This document shows positions 1 to 11,515 of a stretch of 64,000 bases of DNA, piece after piece. Under the pieces are notes generated by a model, which ran no database searches, was not told the origin of the DNA, and worked only from the letters and a program-made list of their open reading frames with translations. Made by a program: the position numbers and the translations under genes. The DNA is from Cherax quadricarinatus. Its lineage: Eukaryota; Arthropoda; Malacostraca; Decapoda; Parastacidae. The stretch lies in assembly GCF_038502225.1 (NCBI RefSeq), contig NC_091300.1:51817937-51881936 (forward strand). The letters run 5' to 3'. The first letter of the stretch is position 1; each line of letters starts with the position of its first letter.

Positions 1-333
1 GGTTGGTAGACAGCAACCACCCAGGGAGGTACTACCGTCCTGCCAAGTGAGTGTAAAACGAAAGCCTGTAATTGTTTTACATGATGGTAGGATTGCTGAT
101 GTCTTTTGTCTGTCTCATAAATATGCAAGATTACAGGCATGTCTTGCTACTTCTACTTACACTTAGGTCACACTACACATACATATACACATTTATTCAT
201 ACACACTCATCTGAGTTTTCTTTGATTTTATCTTAATAGTTCTTGGTCTTATTAATTTTCCTTTTATATCCATGGGGAAGTGGAATAAGAATCTTTCCTC
301 CGTAAGCCATGCGTGTTGTAAAAGTCAACTAAA

Positions 334-354
334 ATGCCGGGAACAATGGGCTAG
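334..354 (+). promoter_or_regulatory. Conserved short upstream ORF in the RTE-like 5' UTR
   Basis: A six-codon ORF reads M-P-G-T-M-G followed by TAG and TAA. It lies just upstream of the long ORF. The second full-length 5' UTR has the equivalent at 59027-59047 (M-P-G-A-M-G, TAG TAA). It contains the last ATGs before the main ORF, which has no ATG of its own ahead of the endonuclease domain. It could act as an upstream ORF before reinitiation, or be fortuitous; it is conserved across two diverged copies. Confidence 0.45.
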
Positions 355-410
355 TAACCCCTTTTCCTGTAAAGATTACTAAAAAGAATAAGAAGAAGAA
401 AATTGTCAAA

Positions 411-3335
411 GTGGGAAGTCTGAATGTGCGTGGATGTTGTGCAGATGATAAGAAAGAGATGATTGTGGATGTTATGAATGAGAAGAAGCTGGATGTCCTG
501 GCTTTAAGTGAAACAAAGCTGAAGGGGGTGGGAGAGTTTCAATGGAGAGGAATAAATGGGATTAGGTCAGGGGTTTCAAATAGAGTTAGAGCTAAAGAAG
601 GAGTAGCAATAATGTTGAAGGATAAGCTATGGCAGGAAAAGAGGGACTATAAATGTATTAATTCAAGGATTATGTGGAGTAAAATAAAGATTGGATGTGA
701 AAAGTGGGTTATAATAAGCGTGTATGCACCTGGAGAAGAGAGAAGTGTAGAGGAGAGAGAGAGATTTTGGGAAATGTTGAGTGAATGCGTGGGGAGTTTT
801 GAATCAAGTGTGAGAGTAATGGTGGTTGGGGATTTCAATGCTAAAGTGGGTAAAAATGTTATGGAGGGAGTAGTAGGTAAATTTGGGGTGCCAGGGGTAA
901 ATGTAAATGGGGAGCCTTTAATTGAGCTATGTGTAGAAAGAAATTTGGTAATAAGTAATACATATTTTATGAAAAAGAGGATAAATAAATATACAAGGTA
1001 TGATGTAGCACGTAATGAAAGTAGTTTATTAGATTATGTATTGGTGGATAAAAGGTTGATGGGTAGGCTCCAGGATGTACATGTTTATAGAGGGGCAACT
1101 GATATATCGGATCATTATTTAGTTGTAGCTACAGTTAGAGTAAGAGGTAGATGGGAAAAGAGGAAGGTGGCAACAACAAGTAAGAGGGAGGTGAAAGTGT
1201 ATAAACTAAGGGAGGAGGAAGTTCGGGCGAGATATAAGCGACTATTGGCAGAAAGGTGGGATAGTGCAAAGATGAGTAATGGGGGGGTTGAAGAGGGTTG
1301 GAATAGTTTTAAAAATGCAGTATTAGAATGTGGGGCAGAAGTTTGTGGTTATAGGAGGGTGGGTGCAGGAGGAAAGAGGAGTGATTGGTGGAATGATGAA
1401 GTAAAGGGTGTGATAAAAGAGAAAAAGGTAGCTTATGAGAGGTTTTTACAAAGCAGAAGTGTTATAAGAAGAGCAGAATATATGGAGAGTAAAAGAAAGG
1501 TAAAGAGAGTGGTGAGAGAGTGCAAAAGGAGAGCAGATGATAGAGTGGGAGAGGCACTGTCAAGAAATTTTAATGAAAATAAGAAAAAATTTTGGAGTGA
1601 GTTAAACAAGTTAAGAAAGCCAAGGGAAAATATGGATTTGTCAGTTAAAAACAGAGTAGGGGAGTTAGTAGATGGGGAGATGGAGGTATTAGGTAGATGG
1701 CGAGAATATTTTGAGGAACTTTTAAATGTTAAGGAAGAAACAGAGGCAGTAATTTCATGCACTGGTCAGGGAGGTATACCATCTTTTAGGAGTGAAGAAG
1801 AGCAGAATGTAAGTGTGGGGGAGGTACGTGAGGCATTACGTAAAATGAAAGGGGGTAAAGCAGCTGGTACTGATGGGATCATGACAGAAATGTTAAAAGC
1901 AGGGGGGGATATAGTGTTGGAGTGGTTGGTACTTTTGTTCAATAAATGTATGAAAGAGGGGAAGGTACCTAGGGATTGGCGGAGAGCATGTATAGTCCCT
2001 TTATATAAAGGGAAAGGGGACAAAAGAGACTGTAAAAATTATAGAGGAATAAGCTTACTGAGTATACCAGGAAAAGTGTACGGTAGGGTTATAATTGAAA
2101 GAATTAGAGGTAAGACAGAATGTAGGATTGCGGATGAGCAAGGAGGTTTCAGAGTGGGTAGGGGATGTGTAGATCAAGTGTTTACATTGAAGCATATATG
2201 TGAACAGTATTTAGATAAAGGTAGGGAAGTTTTTATTGCATTTATGGATTTAGAAAAGGCATATGATAGAGTGGATAGAGGAGCAATGTGGCAGATGTTG
2301 CAAGTATATGGAATAGGTGGTAAGTTATTAAATGCTGTAAAGAGTTTTTATGAAGATAGTGAGGCTCAGGTTAGGGTGTGTAGAAGAGAGGGAGACTATT
2401 TCCCGGTAAAAGTAGGTCTTAGACAGGGATGTGTAATGTCACCATGGTTGTTTAATATATTTATAGATGGGGTTGTTAAGGAAGTAAATGCTAGGGTGTT
2501 TGGGAGAGGGGTGGGATTAAATTATGGGGAATCAAATTCAAAATGGGAATTGACACAGTTACTTTTTGCTGATGATACTGTGCTTATGGGAGATTCTAAA
2601 GAAAAATTGCAAAGGTTAGTGGATGAGTTTGGGAATGTGTGTAAAGGTAGAAAGTTGAAAGTGAACATAGAAAAGAGTAAGGTGATGAGGGTGTCAAATG
2701 ATTTAGATAAAGAAAAATTGGATATCAAATTGGGGAGGAGGAGTATGGAAGAAGTGAATGTTTTCAGATACTTGGGAGTTGACGTGTCGGCGGATGGATT
2801 TATGAAGGATGAGGTTAATCATAGAATTGATGAGGGAAAAAAGGTGAGTGGTGCGTTGAGGTATATGTGGAGTCAAAAAACGTTATCTATGGAGGCAAAG
2901 AAGGGAATGTATGAAAGTATAGTAGTACCAACACTCTTATATGGGTGTGAAGCTTGGGTGGTAAATGCAGCAGCGAGGAGACGGTTGGAGGCAGTGGAGA
3001 TGTCCTGTTTAAGGGCAATGTGTGGTGTAAATATTATGCAGAAAATTCGGAGTGTGGAAATTAGGAGAAGGTGTGGAGTTAATAAAAGTATTAGTCAGAG
3101 GGCAGAAGAGGGGTTGTTGAGGTGGTTTGGTCATTTAGAGAGAATGGATCAAAGTAGAATGACATGGAAAGCATATAAATCTATAGGGGAAGGAAGGCGG
3201 GGTAGGGGTCGTCCTCGAAAGGGTTGGAGAGAGGGGGTAAAGGAGGTTTTGTGGGTAAGGGGCTTGGACTTCCAGCAAGCGTGCGTGAGCGTGTTAGATA
3301 GGAGTGAATGGAGACGAATGGTACTTGGGACCTGA
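411..3335 (+). CDS. RTE-like endonuclease-reverse transcriptase polyprotein
   Basis: The protein would nick target DNA and reverse-transcribe its own RNA at the nick. An apurinic-type endonuclease fills about residues 1-240: LNVRG at the start, ETKL, YAPGEER, GDFNAKVG (residues 140-147), and SDH at 233-235. The reverse transcriptase follows, with KNYRGISLLSIPGK, GGFRVGRGCVDQVF, AFMDLEKAYDRVDR, GLRQGCVMSPWLFN and catalytic FADD at 719-722. The tail has a YLGVDVSADG block and a basic RGRGRPRKGW motif. There is no internal stop or frameshift over 974 codons, so this copy may be recent. The given start is a GTG. The frame is open back to a TAA at 330-332 and encodes a lysine-rich leader without ATG; the first in-frame ATG (459) would remove the first endonuclease strand. 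The real start is therefore unresolved. Confidence 0.9.
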   Translation: MGSLNVRGCCADDKKEMIVDVMNEKKLDVLALSETKLKGVGEFQWRGINGIRSGVSNRVRAKEGVAIMLKDKLWQEKRDYKCINSRIMWSKIKIGCEKWVIISVYAPGEERSVEERERFWEMLSECVGSFESSVRVMVVGDFNAKVGKNVMEGVVGKFGVPGVNVNGEPLIELCVERNLVISNTYFMKKRINKYTRYDVARNESSLLDYVLVDKRLMGRLQDVHVYRGATDISDHYLVVATVRVRGRWEKRKVATTSKREVKVYKLREEEVRARYKRLLAERWDSAKMSNGGVEEGWNSFKNAVLECGAEVCGYRRVGAGGKRSDWWNDEVKGVIKEKKVAYERFLQSRSVIRRAEYMESKRKVKRVVRECKRRADDRVGEALSRNFNENKKKFWSELNKLRKPRENMDLSVKNRVGELVDGEMEVLGRWREYFEELLNVKEETEAVISCTGQGGIPSFRSEEEQNVSVGEVREALRKMKGGKAAGTDGIMTEMLKAGGDIVLEWLVLLFNKCMKEGKVPRDWRRACIVPLYKGKGDKRDCKNYRGISLLSIPGKVYGRVIIERIRGKTECRIADEQGGFRVGRGCVDQVFTLKHICEQYLDKGREVFIAFMDLEKAYDRVDRGAMWQMLQVYGIGGKLLNAVKSFYEDSEAQVRVCRREGDYFPVKVGLRQGCVMSPWLFNIFIDGVVKEVNARVFGRGVGLNYGESNSKWELTQLLFADDTVLMGDSKEKLQRLVDEFGNVCKGRKLKVNIEKSKVMRVSNDLDKEKLDIKLGRRSMEEVNVFRYLGVDVSADGFMKDEVNHRIDEGKKVSGALRYMWSQKTLSMEAKKGMYESIVVPTLLYGCEAWVVNAAARRRLEAVEMSCLRAMCGVNIMQKIRSVEIRRRCGVNKSISQRAEEGLLRWFGHLERMDQSRMTWKAYKSIGEGRRGRGRPRKGWREGVKEVLWVRGLDFQQACVSVLDRSEWRRMVLGT

Positions 3336-3668
3336 CGATCTGTTGGAGTGTGAGCAGGGTAATATTTAGTGAAGGGATTCAGGGAAACCGGTTATTTTCA
3401 TATAGTCGGACTTGAGTCCTGGAAATGGGAAGTACAATGCCTGCACTTTAAAGGAGGGGTTTGGGATATTGGCAGTTTGGAGGGATATGTTGTGTATCTT
3501 TATATGTGTATGCTTCTAGACTGTTGTATTCTGAGCACCTCTGCAAAAACAGTGATAATGTGCGAGTGTGGTGAAAGTGTTGAATGATGATGAAAGTATT
3601 TTCTTTTTGGGGATTTTCTTTCTTTTTTGGGTCACCCTGCCTCGGTGGGAGACGGCCGACTTTTTTAA

Positions 3669-4310
<642 letters not shown>

Positions 4311-4314
<4 letters not shown>

Positions 4315-4686
4315 AAACTGGTCAATTACCAAAAACTCATTTAAAATTAAGTTCTATCTGAAATTTCCTCTTATACGTTTAAAGATATATTTTTTTCATT
4401 AATGTTAATGTAAAAAATTTTAATTTTGCATCAAAATAATCTTGCGAAACTTACCTAACCTTATTATGACAAGAGCAATTTATTTTAGCCTAACCCAGGT
4501 AAATATATTTTAATACATTTACAGTAATTTAGTATTTAACAAACACAATCCAATATATTTTTTTTGTTAGGTTCAGAATGATTTTGGCGACATTATTGCA
4601 TACACAAATTTTCACTTCTCCTATATGGCAAGATGAGCGTTGCTATTTAAGCCATGATCGCAAGTTCTGCCTATTCGGCACGACAT
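4311..4686 (-). mobile_element. MITE-like element, copy 1 (one terminal repeat missing)
   Basis: This AT-rich 376-bp sequence matches 58214-58606 along most of its length in opposite orientation. Shared landmarks are GTAAAACTGGTCAATTA at one end, and GATGAGCGTTGCTATTTAAG and CTATTCGGCACGACAT at the other. The right end keeps the terminal repeat TATTCGGCACGACAT. At the left the matching 16-bp repeat is absent and the (TA)n array runs directly into ATGTAAAACTGG. There is no coding capacity. TA on both sides suggests a TA-targeting (Tc1/mariner type) origin; the mobilising transposase is not in the window. Confidence 0.75.
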
Positions 4687-4700
4687 ATATATAATATATA

Positions 4701-5859
4701 CAGTAGACCTTTATTTAACACGGTAGTTACGTTCCTGAAAACACCGTGTTTGGTAAAACCGCGTCAGATGAATTAAAGAACTTATGGGGAAAATAGGGTT
4801 ACGTTCCTTAGAGCCCCAAAAAAGCCAAACAACTTTTTTTTAGGCCTCCACATCTTACAAAAATAAAAGTGAATTCGTAATTGCAGTTCATTGTTGCGAT
4901 GTATTATGTTGTTTTTACTGCTTAAGACTACAAATGTAACAGAAATATTAGATTTTCTTACCTTAAATTGTGGGTGCTGGTGTTTGTGGATGATTGTGAA
5001 GAGAGTGGAGAGTTATGTTGTGGCCCTACTGGGCTGAGGTGGATGGTAGAGGTTCTGGTACTGAAGTTGATGGTTGTACTGGAGTGTCTAACTTTGTCAT
5101 TCAATCAAGTCGTTCAGTAAGTCAGTCAATTGGTTCAGTAAGTCAGTCAAGTCATTCAGTAAATCAGTCAAGTCATTCAGTAAGTCAGTCAAGTGATTTA
5201 GTAAATCAGTCAAGTGATTCAGTAAGTCAGTCGACTGACTTACTGAATCACTTGACTGACTTACTGAATCACTTGACTGACTTACTAAATCACTTGACTG
5301 ACTTACTCAATGACTTGGCTGATTTACTGAATGACTTACTGAATGATCTGACTGACTGAACGACTTGACTGACTTACTGAATGACTTAAGTGATTCAGTA
5401 AGTCAGTCAAGTCATTCAGTAAGTCAGTCAATTCATTCAGTAAGTCAGTCAATTCATTCAATAAGTCAATCAAGTCATTCAGTTAGTAAATCAAATCATT
5501 CAGTAAGTCATTCAGTTGGTAGATACAAGATACAGCAATTAAAAGATCAAAACACAATTCACAATCACAAGCTTGTAGCAGAGAAGTTGGACTGGACACA
5601 CAAGAAGTACGAATGCTTTGATGGTGGGATGGTGTCGGGGGGGGGGGCGAGGGGGGTTGCTGGGGACGGCGGGAGGTCTCCCCAGCTGAACCACAACAAG
5701 GCGGCCGCTTGAGGAAAAGAGAAGTTTTTTTTACCTTCCCGCAAACTGAACTGTGTTAAATTCATCATACGACGTGTTACATAAAATTGTGTCGCAATTC
5801 TTCAATCGTGCTATACTCAAATAGTGTCAAATAATCTCGTGGTAAATAATGGTCTACTG
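4701..5859. mobile_element. Non-autonomous DNA transposon with TIRs and TA duplication (pogo/Tigger-like?)
   Basis: The left end reads CAGTAGACCTTTATTTAACACG. Read on the other strand, the right end is CAGTAGACCATTATTTACCACG, two mismatches in 22 bases, and both ends are flanked by TA. This defines a 1.16-kb element. The CAGTAGACC terminus resembles pogo/Tigger-class ends known from many animals, which is family knowledge, not proof. Inside are a block resembling the Tigger-type end-proximal sequence (4730-4800), the palindromic 21-bp minisatellite, and a G-run near 5637-5647. No transposase could be recognised. Confidence 0.7.
5096..5520. repeat. Inverted 21-bp minisatellite inside the TIR element
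   Basis: The unit is roughly AGTCATTCAGTAAGTCAGTCA. It runs forward from about 5096 to 5230, as its reverse complement from about 5230 to 5390, then forward again to about 5520. The blocks are therefore arranged plus-minus-plus and can pair over more than 100 bp. The open frames here (Ser/Gln/Val-rich one way, Leu/Thr/Asp-rich the other) are by-products of a 21-bp period and not a protein. Confidence 0.88.
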
Positions 5860-6099
5860 TATATATAAAGTACAGCCATGGTGTAATTACCATTTGCTGC
5901 CCGTTTTCTTGTGTGGGAAACTCAATTCTTGCTGTCTGCGGGGATGGAACCAACTGTGGTACTTTGACAATATTGGCCTTGTACAAAACAGCAGACTGAA
6001 GGCTTTAGCTGAAATGACAGATCAGTCCAGGTTGGGTCAAGGCGAGAGATGAGTCGTCTTGCTCTGTTGAGACTGGGGAAGTTGACGCAAGGAAGTGGT

Positions 6100-6330
6100 G
6101 CATTCTCAAGATTTGCAACGTGGTTCTTTATAGTCAGCTGGAAGCCAAATTTCGCCCAAAGTATATCAACTTTATCACTAGGTACCAATACTCTAACGTT
6201 CATTCTTACTATTGTTCCAGCATTACCATCATTGTGCCCAAAGGCCAGCATTTTTCGTGATTTATCAGAAGCAAATGTGACCTGCCATATTTTTCCCCAG
6301 GCTGATGCAGCTGTAAGCTGGTGATTGATG
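6100..6330 (-). pseudogene. Reverse transcriptase relic (Jockey/I-type palm-thumb fragment)
   Basis: On the minus strand the sequence reads ASAWGKIWQVTFASDKSRKM, then a linker, then VDILWAKFGFQLTIKNHVANL. Many Jockey/I-type RTs have W...W...F.P.KT..M, then a variable stretch, then iLGv.fD..LT...H... . The order and spacing match, but the catalytic box is absent and the sequence ends at the (CT)n/(AC)n array. It is a short decayed fragment. The assignment rests on motif spacing only. Confidence 0.45.
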
Positions 6331-6354
6331 CAACTTAGAGCAAATAGCATTTCT

Positions 6355-8580
<2,226 letters not shown>

Positions 8581-10124
8581 ACTCTCATGCAGTTTATATA
8601 TAGTTCATAAAAGCCTACTTGTACATCAAGTAATCTTTTTCTGTTATGACTTCAGCTATCTAGGAAATTCATAAACCAGGGAGTCAGATACATGCATAAA
8701 ACCCTTATGAAGCAGGGCACGTAAACCGTGAAGTATAAATCTCTGCAAATGTATATTAAGAGGTTTGCGTGCATGTACATTTTCACTGAGAAGCGAATAG
8801 CTCTGTTTATATACCCCGTGTCTTTATGTAGACAAACCGAATGATGTATATCTATGTATATTTAAATTGAGAAATTAGCATTCCTGTGTACATCTACCGA
8901 TGGTTCCCTTCCACCAAGGAACAGTCAGTCGACGCAGTGAAGTGAGCAACCTTATTTTTCTTTGTCCTAACACGCTGGATATTAATTTTCCAAGAAACAG
9001 AAAGAACCACTTAGACAAGATACGCCAGGAATATATCAGATACAATGCGTCGATGACAGTGAGAGCATAAAACACAGGAAAGCAATTCCTGATGAAAAAG
9101 TTAGCAGTAATAACCACAGTATTCTTTGGGAAACTGCTATCACACACAAATCGAACTATTTGTACCTACAGTCCAAACGTGCCAAACAGTCTCGCAAGAG
9201 CAATGGAAACAAGATGTGGTTTCAAATTTCGCACATGGTAAGTACTTTGCAGCACTCAATAATAAGATAGTTCACCAGAAGGACTCACTCTCCTTATGCA
9301 AACACAATCTGTCTATTAATTATGATCTGCTAAATAGGAGTCCAGTTGGGCCTCGAAAAATCCAAGAAAGCTGTATCCGTGTTATAATTTATCAATATAC
9401 AACAGTCAGCGGAGTGGAGGAGGAAGTTTTAAAGGGGAGGAGAATAGGATGGAGGCGAAAGAGGAAGTGTAGGACTGCGTGTGTCCTCCACATACATTGC
9501 AAACATGATCAGATAGCACAGTGATTTTGTGTGTGGGTACTGTGTCGTATGTATAGCGCTCTGATGGGTGGTATTAATTTTTAAGGTTATAATCATGACT
9601 GATTTCTACCTAGGCTTTAAATAATTAGATATTTCAAAGACTGTACTTAAGTGCACCTGTACCTAAATCAACTTAATTATGAACAGTGGGCAGCAACGAC
9701 AGTGTCCAGTCTGAGTCACCTACCACCCTCTCCCTCTTTAGCTACATCGGTCATCACAGCAGTGCCCAACCAACCTATTACAGATAACTGTATCCCTCTG
9801 CTCCATGATCGCAACAGTCACCGAGGAAGACGACCCGTGAAAAATTCCACTAACATCGATAAAGTTTCTGCACAGGATAGCCAAAAAATGAAGAAAGATT
9901 ACAATAGAATAGGAAATTGCACATTTATCAACTCTCTAAATGAAATATCATAGTTACGCAATATTATCGATGATATAAAGAAGTGTATGAGTAATTTCAA
10001 ATTAAACCTGTCAAAACATAAGAATGGAGGAGCACAACAGGAGTCTTAGAGAGGAATTTGAAGATGAATCCAAAACCAGCACCACTCGTACATTTATTCA
10101 CACACATTAACACATACTCATTCA
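8581..10124. other. No recognisable feature
   Basis: This is 1.5 kb of ordinary base composition. The two open frames here (9126-9524 and 9651-9953) show no domain, no sustained bias and no splice context that I can defend. I see no repeat match to other parts of the window. Confidence 0.5.
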
Positions 10125-10253
10125 CACACACACACACACACAGTGAAGAAGCGGGGCCAAGAGCTGTAAATTGATCGATCCCAGCAACCACAAGTAGGTG
10201 AGTATAAATAGGTGAACACGCACACAGACGGACACACACGCACACACGCGCGT

Positions 10254-10295
<42 letters not shown>
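10125..10295 (+). mobile_element. CR1-like 3'-end fragment with (AC)n tails
   Basis: A short (AC)n run is followed by the family 3' end (10141-10215: GTGAAGAAGCGGGGCCAAGAG, then CAACCACAAGTAGGTGAGTA) and a long impure (AC)n array to 10295. The next CR1-like copy starts immediately after. Only about 75 bp of element remain, a severe 5' truncation typical of target-primed reverse transcription. Confidence 0.8.
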
Positions 10296-10296
<1 letters not shown>

Positions 10297-11330
10297 TGGG
10301 TGGCCTTAGAGGACGGAAAACCAGAGATCTGGTAGACGAACCAGGGAGGAAAGACTGGGAGTTAGAGCTCCAAAAAAGGGAGGAAGAGTGGGGAAGGAAG
10401 ATAGTAGAGCTTGGTAAGAAAATGGAGGAGCAGATAGCTGAAGAGTGCAGGAAGTGGGAAGTACAGGTCTTAGCAGCAGAAGCTAGGATACAGTGCTTAG
10501 AAGAGAAACTGCAAAGCCTGAAACAGATTAGAGAGACAAATGACAATTCAGATGTGACATCAGGAAATTCAATGTCAGACGCAGACAAGGGGACAGTAAG
10601 CAACAACAGAGACGCGAAGGCCCTATCAGACCCACGTGGGGCCAGGGAAAAGACGAGGAGCACACTAAGATCAAATGACAGGTCCGAAGACGATGAAGGT
10701 ATGCTATATGCAGAGATTCTAACAGCCAACTGCAGTAGCAAGGGACAGCTGGTCATGAAAGACAGTTCACTGAGAATAGAAGTTTCAGATATGACAGGGA
10801 CTGAAGGCAAGAACATGTCAATGGAAGGAAATAAAATGCCTCAGAGGAAGCAGATGGAGACTCAGTGGGAGGAGGAAAGGGCAAGGTCAGTTTTTGTGTA
10901 CGGGCTCCAAGAAGCCAAGGGGGACAACTTTGAAGAAATAAAGCAGGAGGAGAAAAAAATGATTGAAGGCATCATGAAAACAATAGGTGAGGGCGATATG
11001 ACCCAGGTGACAAATTTTCAGAGAATTGGGTGGTTTGCGAGTGGAAGGATACGGCCTGGCAAAGTAACTTTCAAGGAAGAATCAGTTCGAACCAGGATTC
11101 TGCAAGAGAAAGCAATACTGAGGGACAAACAGGGGTACCAGAGAGTATACCTCGACCGCGACAGAACACAAGAAGAAAGGACTACACTGAAAGAGAGGGT
11201 ACAGAGACGCAAGGAGGAACGAGAGGCAATGACGAAGATGAGCAGGACCCAGACACATGAGGAAGGGCAAACACACCCCACAGAATCTCCCACCAAAAGA
11301 CTCCAACCGCGACATTCCCAACGCAACTGA
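10296..11330 (+). CDS. CR1-like ORF1 protein (coiled coil + RRM-like)
   Basis: The 344-residue protein is probably an RNA-binding chaperone that packages the element RNA. Residues about 15-75 are rich in E, K, Q and L with heptad spacing and should form a coiled coil for multimerisation. A polar linker follows. From about residue 195 comes SVFVYGLQEAKGDN, then FQRIGW, then GRIRPGKVTF, then KRVYLD-like VYLDRDRTQEER. This matches the RRM/C-terminal region common to many non-LTR ORF1 proteins. I see no zinc knuckle. I chose ATG 10296 because upstream in-frame residues are His-Thr translations of the microsatellite. The ORF is intact. The ORF2 frame is already open across its 3' end. Confidence 0.8.
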
Positions 11331-11515
11331 GCAACCTATACTACAACCCACTCACTGTTCCCTCTGCCACCAACCCCCATATCACAAACCTCACCCCAAC
11401 AGCTGTCCCTTATGGGCATTCTGACCCCACCCCCATCATCACAAACTCCACCTACACCACAGCTCCATATAAGCCCCCACCAAGGCTCTCGCTCCCCCAA
11501 CCCCAATATTCTTGC

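Larger units (their letters stand above)
1..3686 (+). mobile_element. RTE-like non-LTR retrotransposon, copy 1 (nearly complete)
   Basis: This LINE copy has a 5' untranslated region, one long ORF, a 3' untranslated region and a poly-A run at 3667-3686 that passes straight into (TA)n. Its first bases recur at 58699, where a second copy starts, so the left window edge is at or very near the true 5' end. The 3' end carries a conserved block (about 3640-3663, GGTGGGAGACGGCCGAC). The same block ends copies or fragments at 38.65, 46.98, 53.20 and 58.00 kb. Layout and domain content (one EN-RT ORF, short 3' end) fit the RTE clade or its relatives. The clade is an inference from motif style, not from a tree. 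Confidence 0.85.

Noticed and set aside
5015..5712. Ser/Gln/Val-rich open frames
   Set aside because: They arise from a 21-bp tandem repeat with inverted blocks; the repeat period is a multiple of three.
9126..9953. Possible small host genes (132 and 100 codons)
   Set aside because: No domain, no codon bias or splice signals I can defend.
10009..10035. A remnant of the TTCTTATG-tailed CR1-like 3' end on the minus strand (ACATAAGAATGGAGGAGCAC)
   Set aside because: Only about 20 bases resemble it; too short to call.
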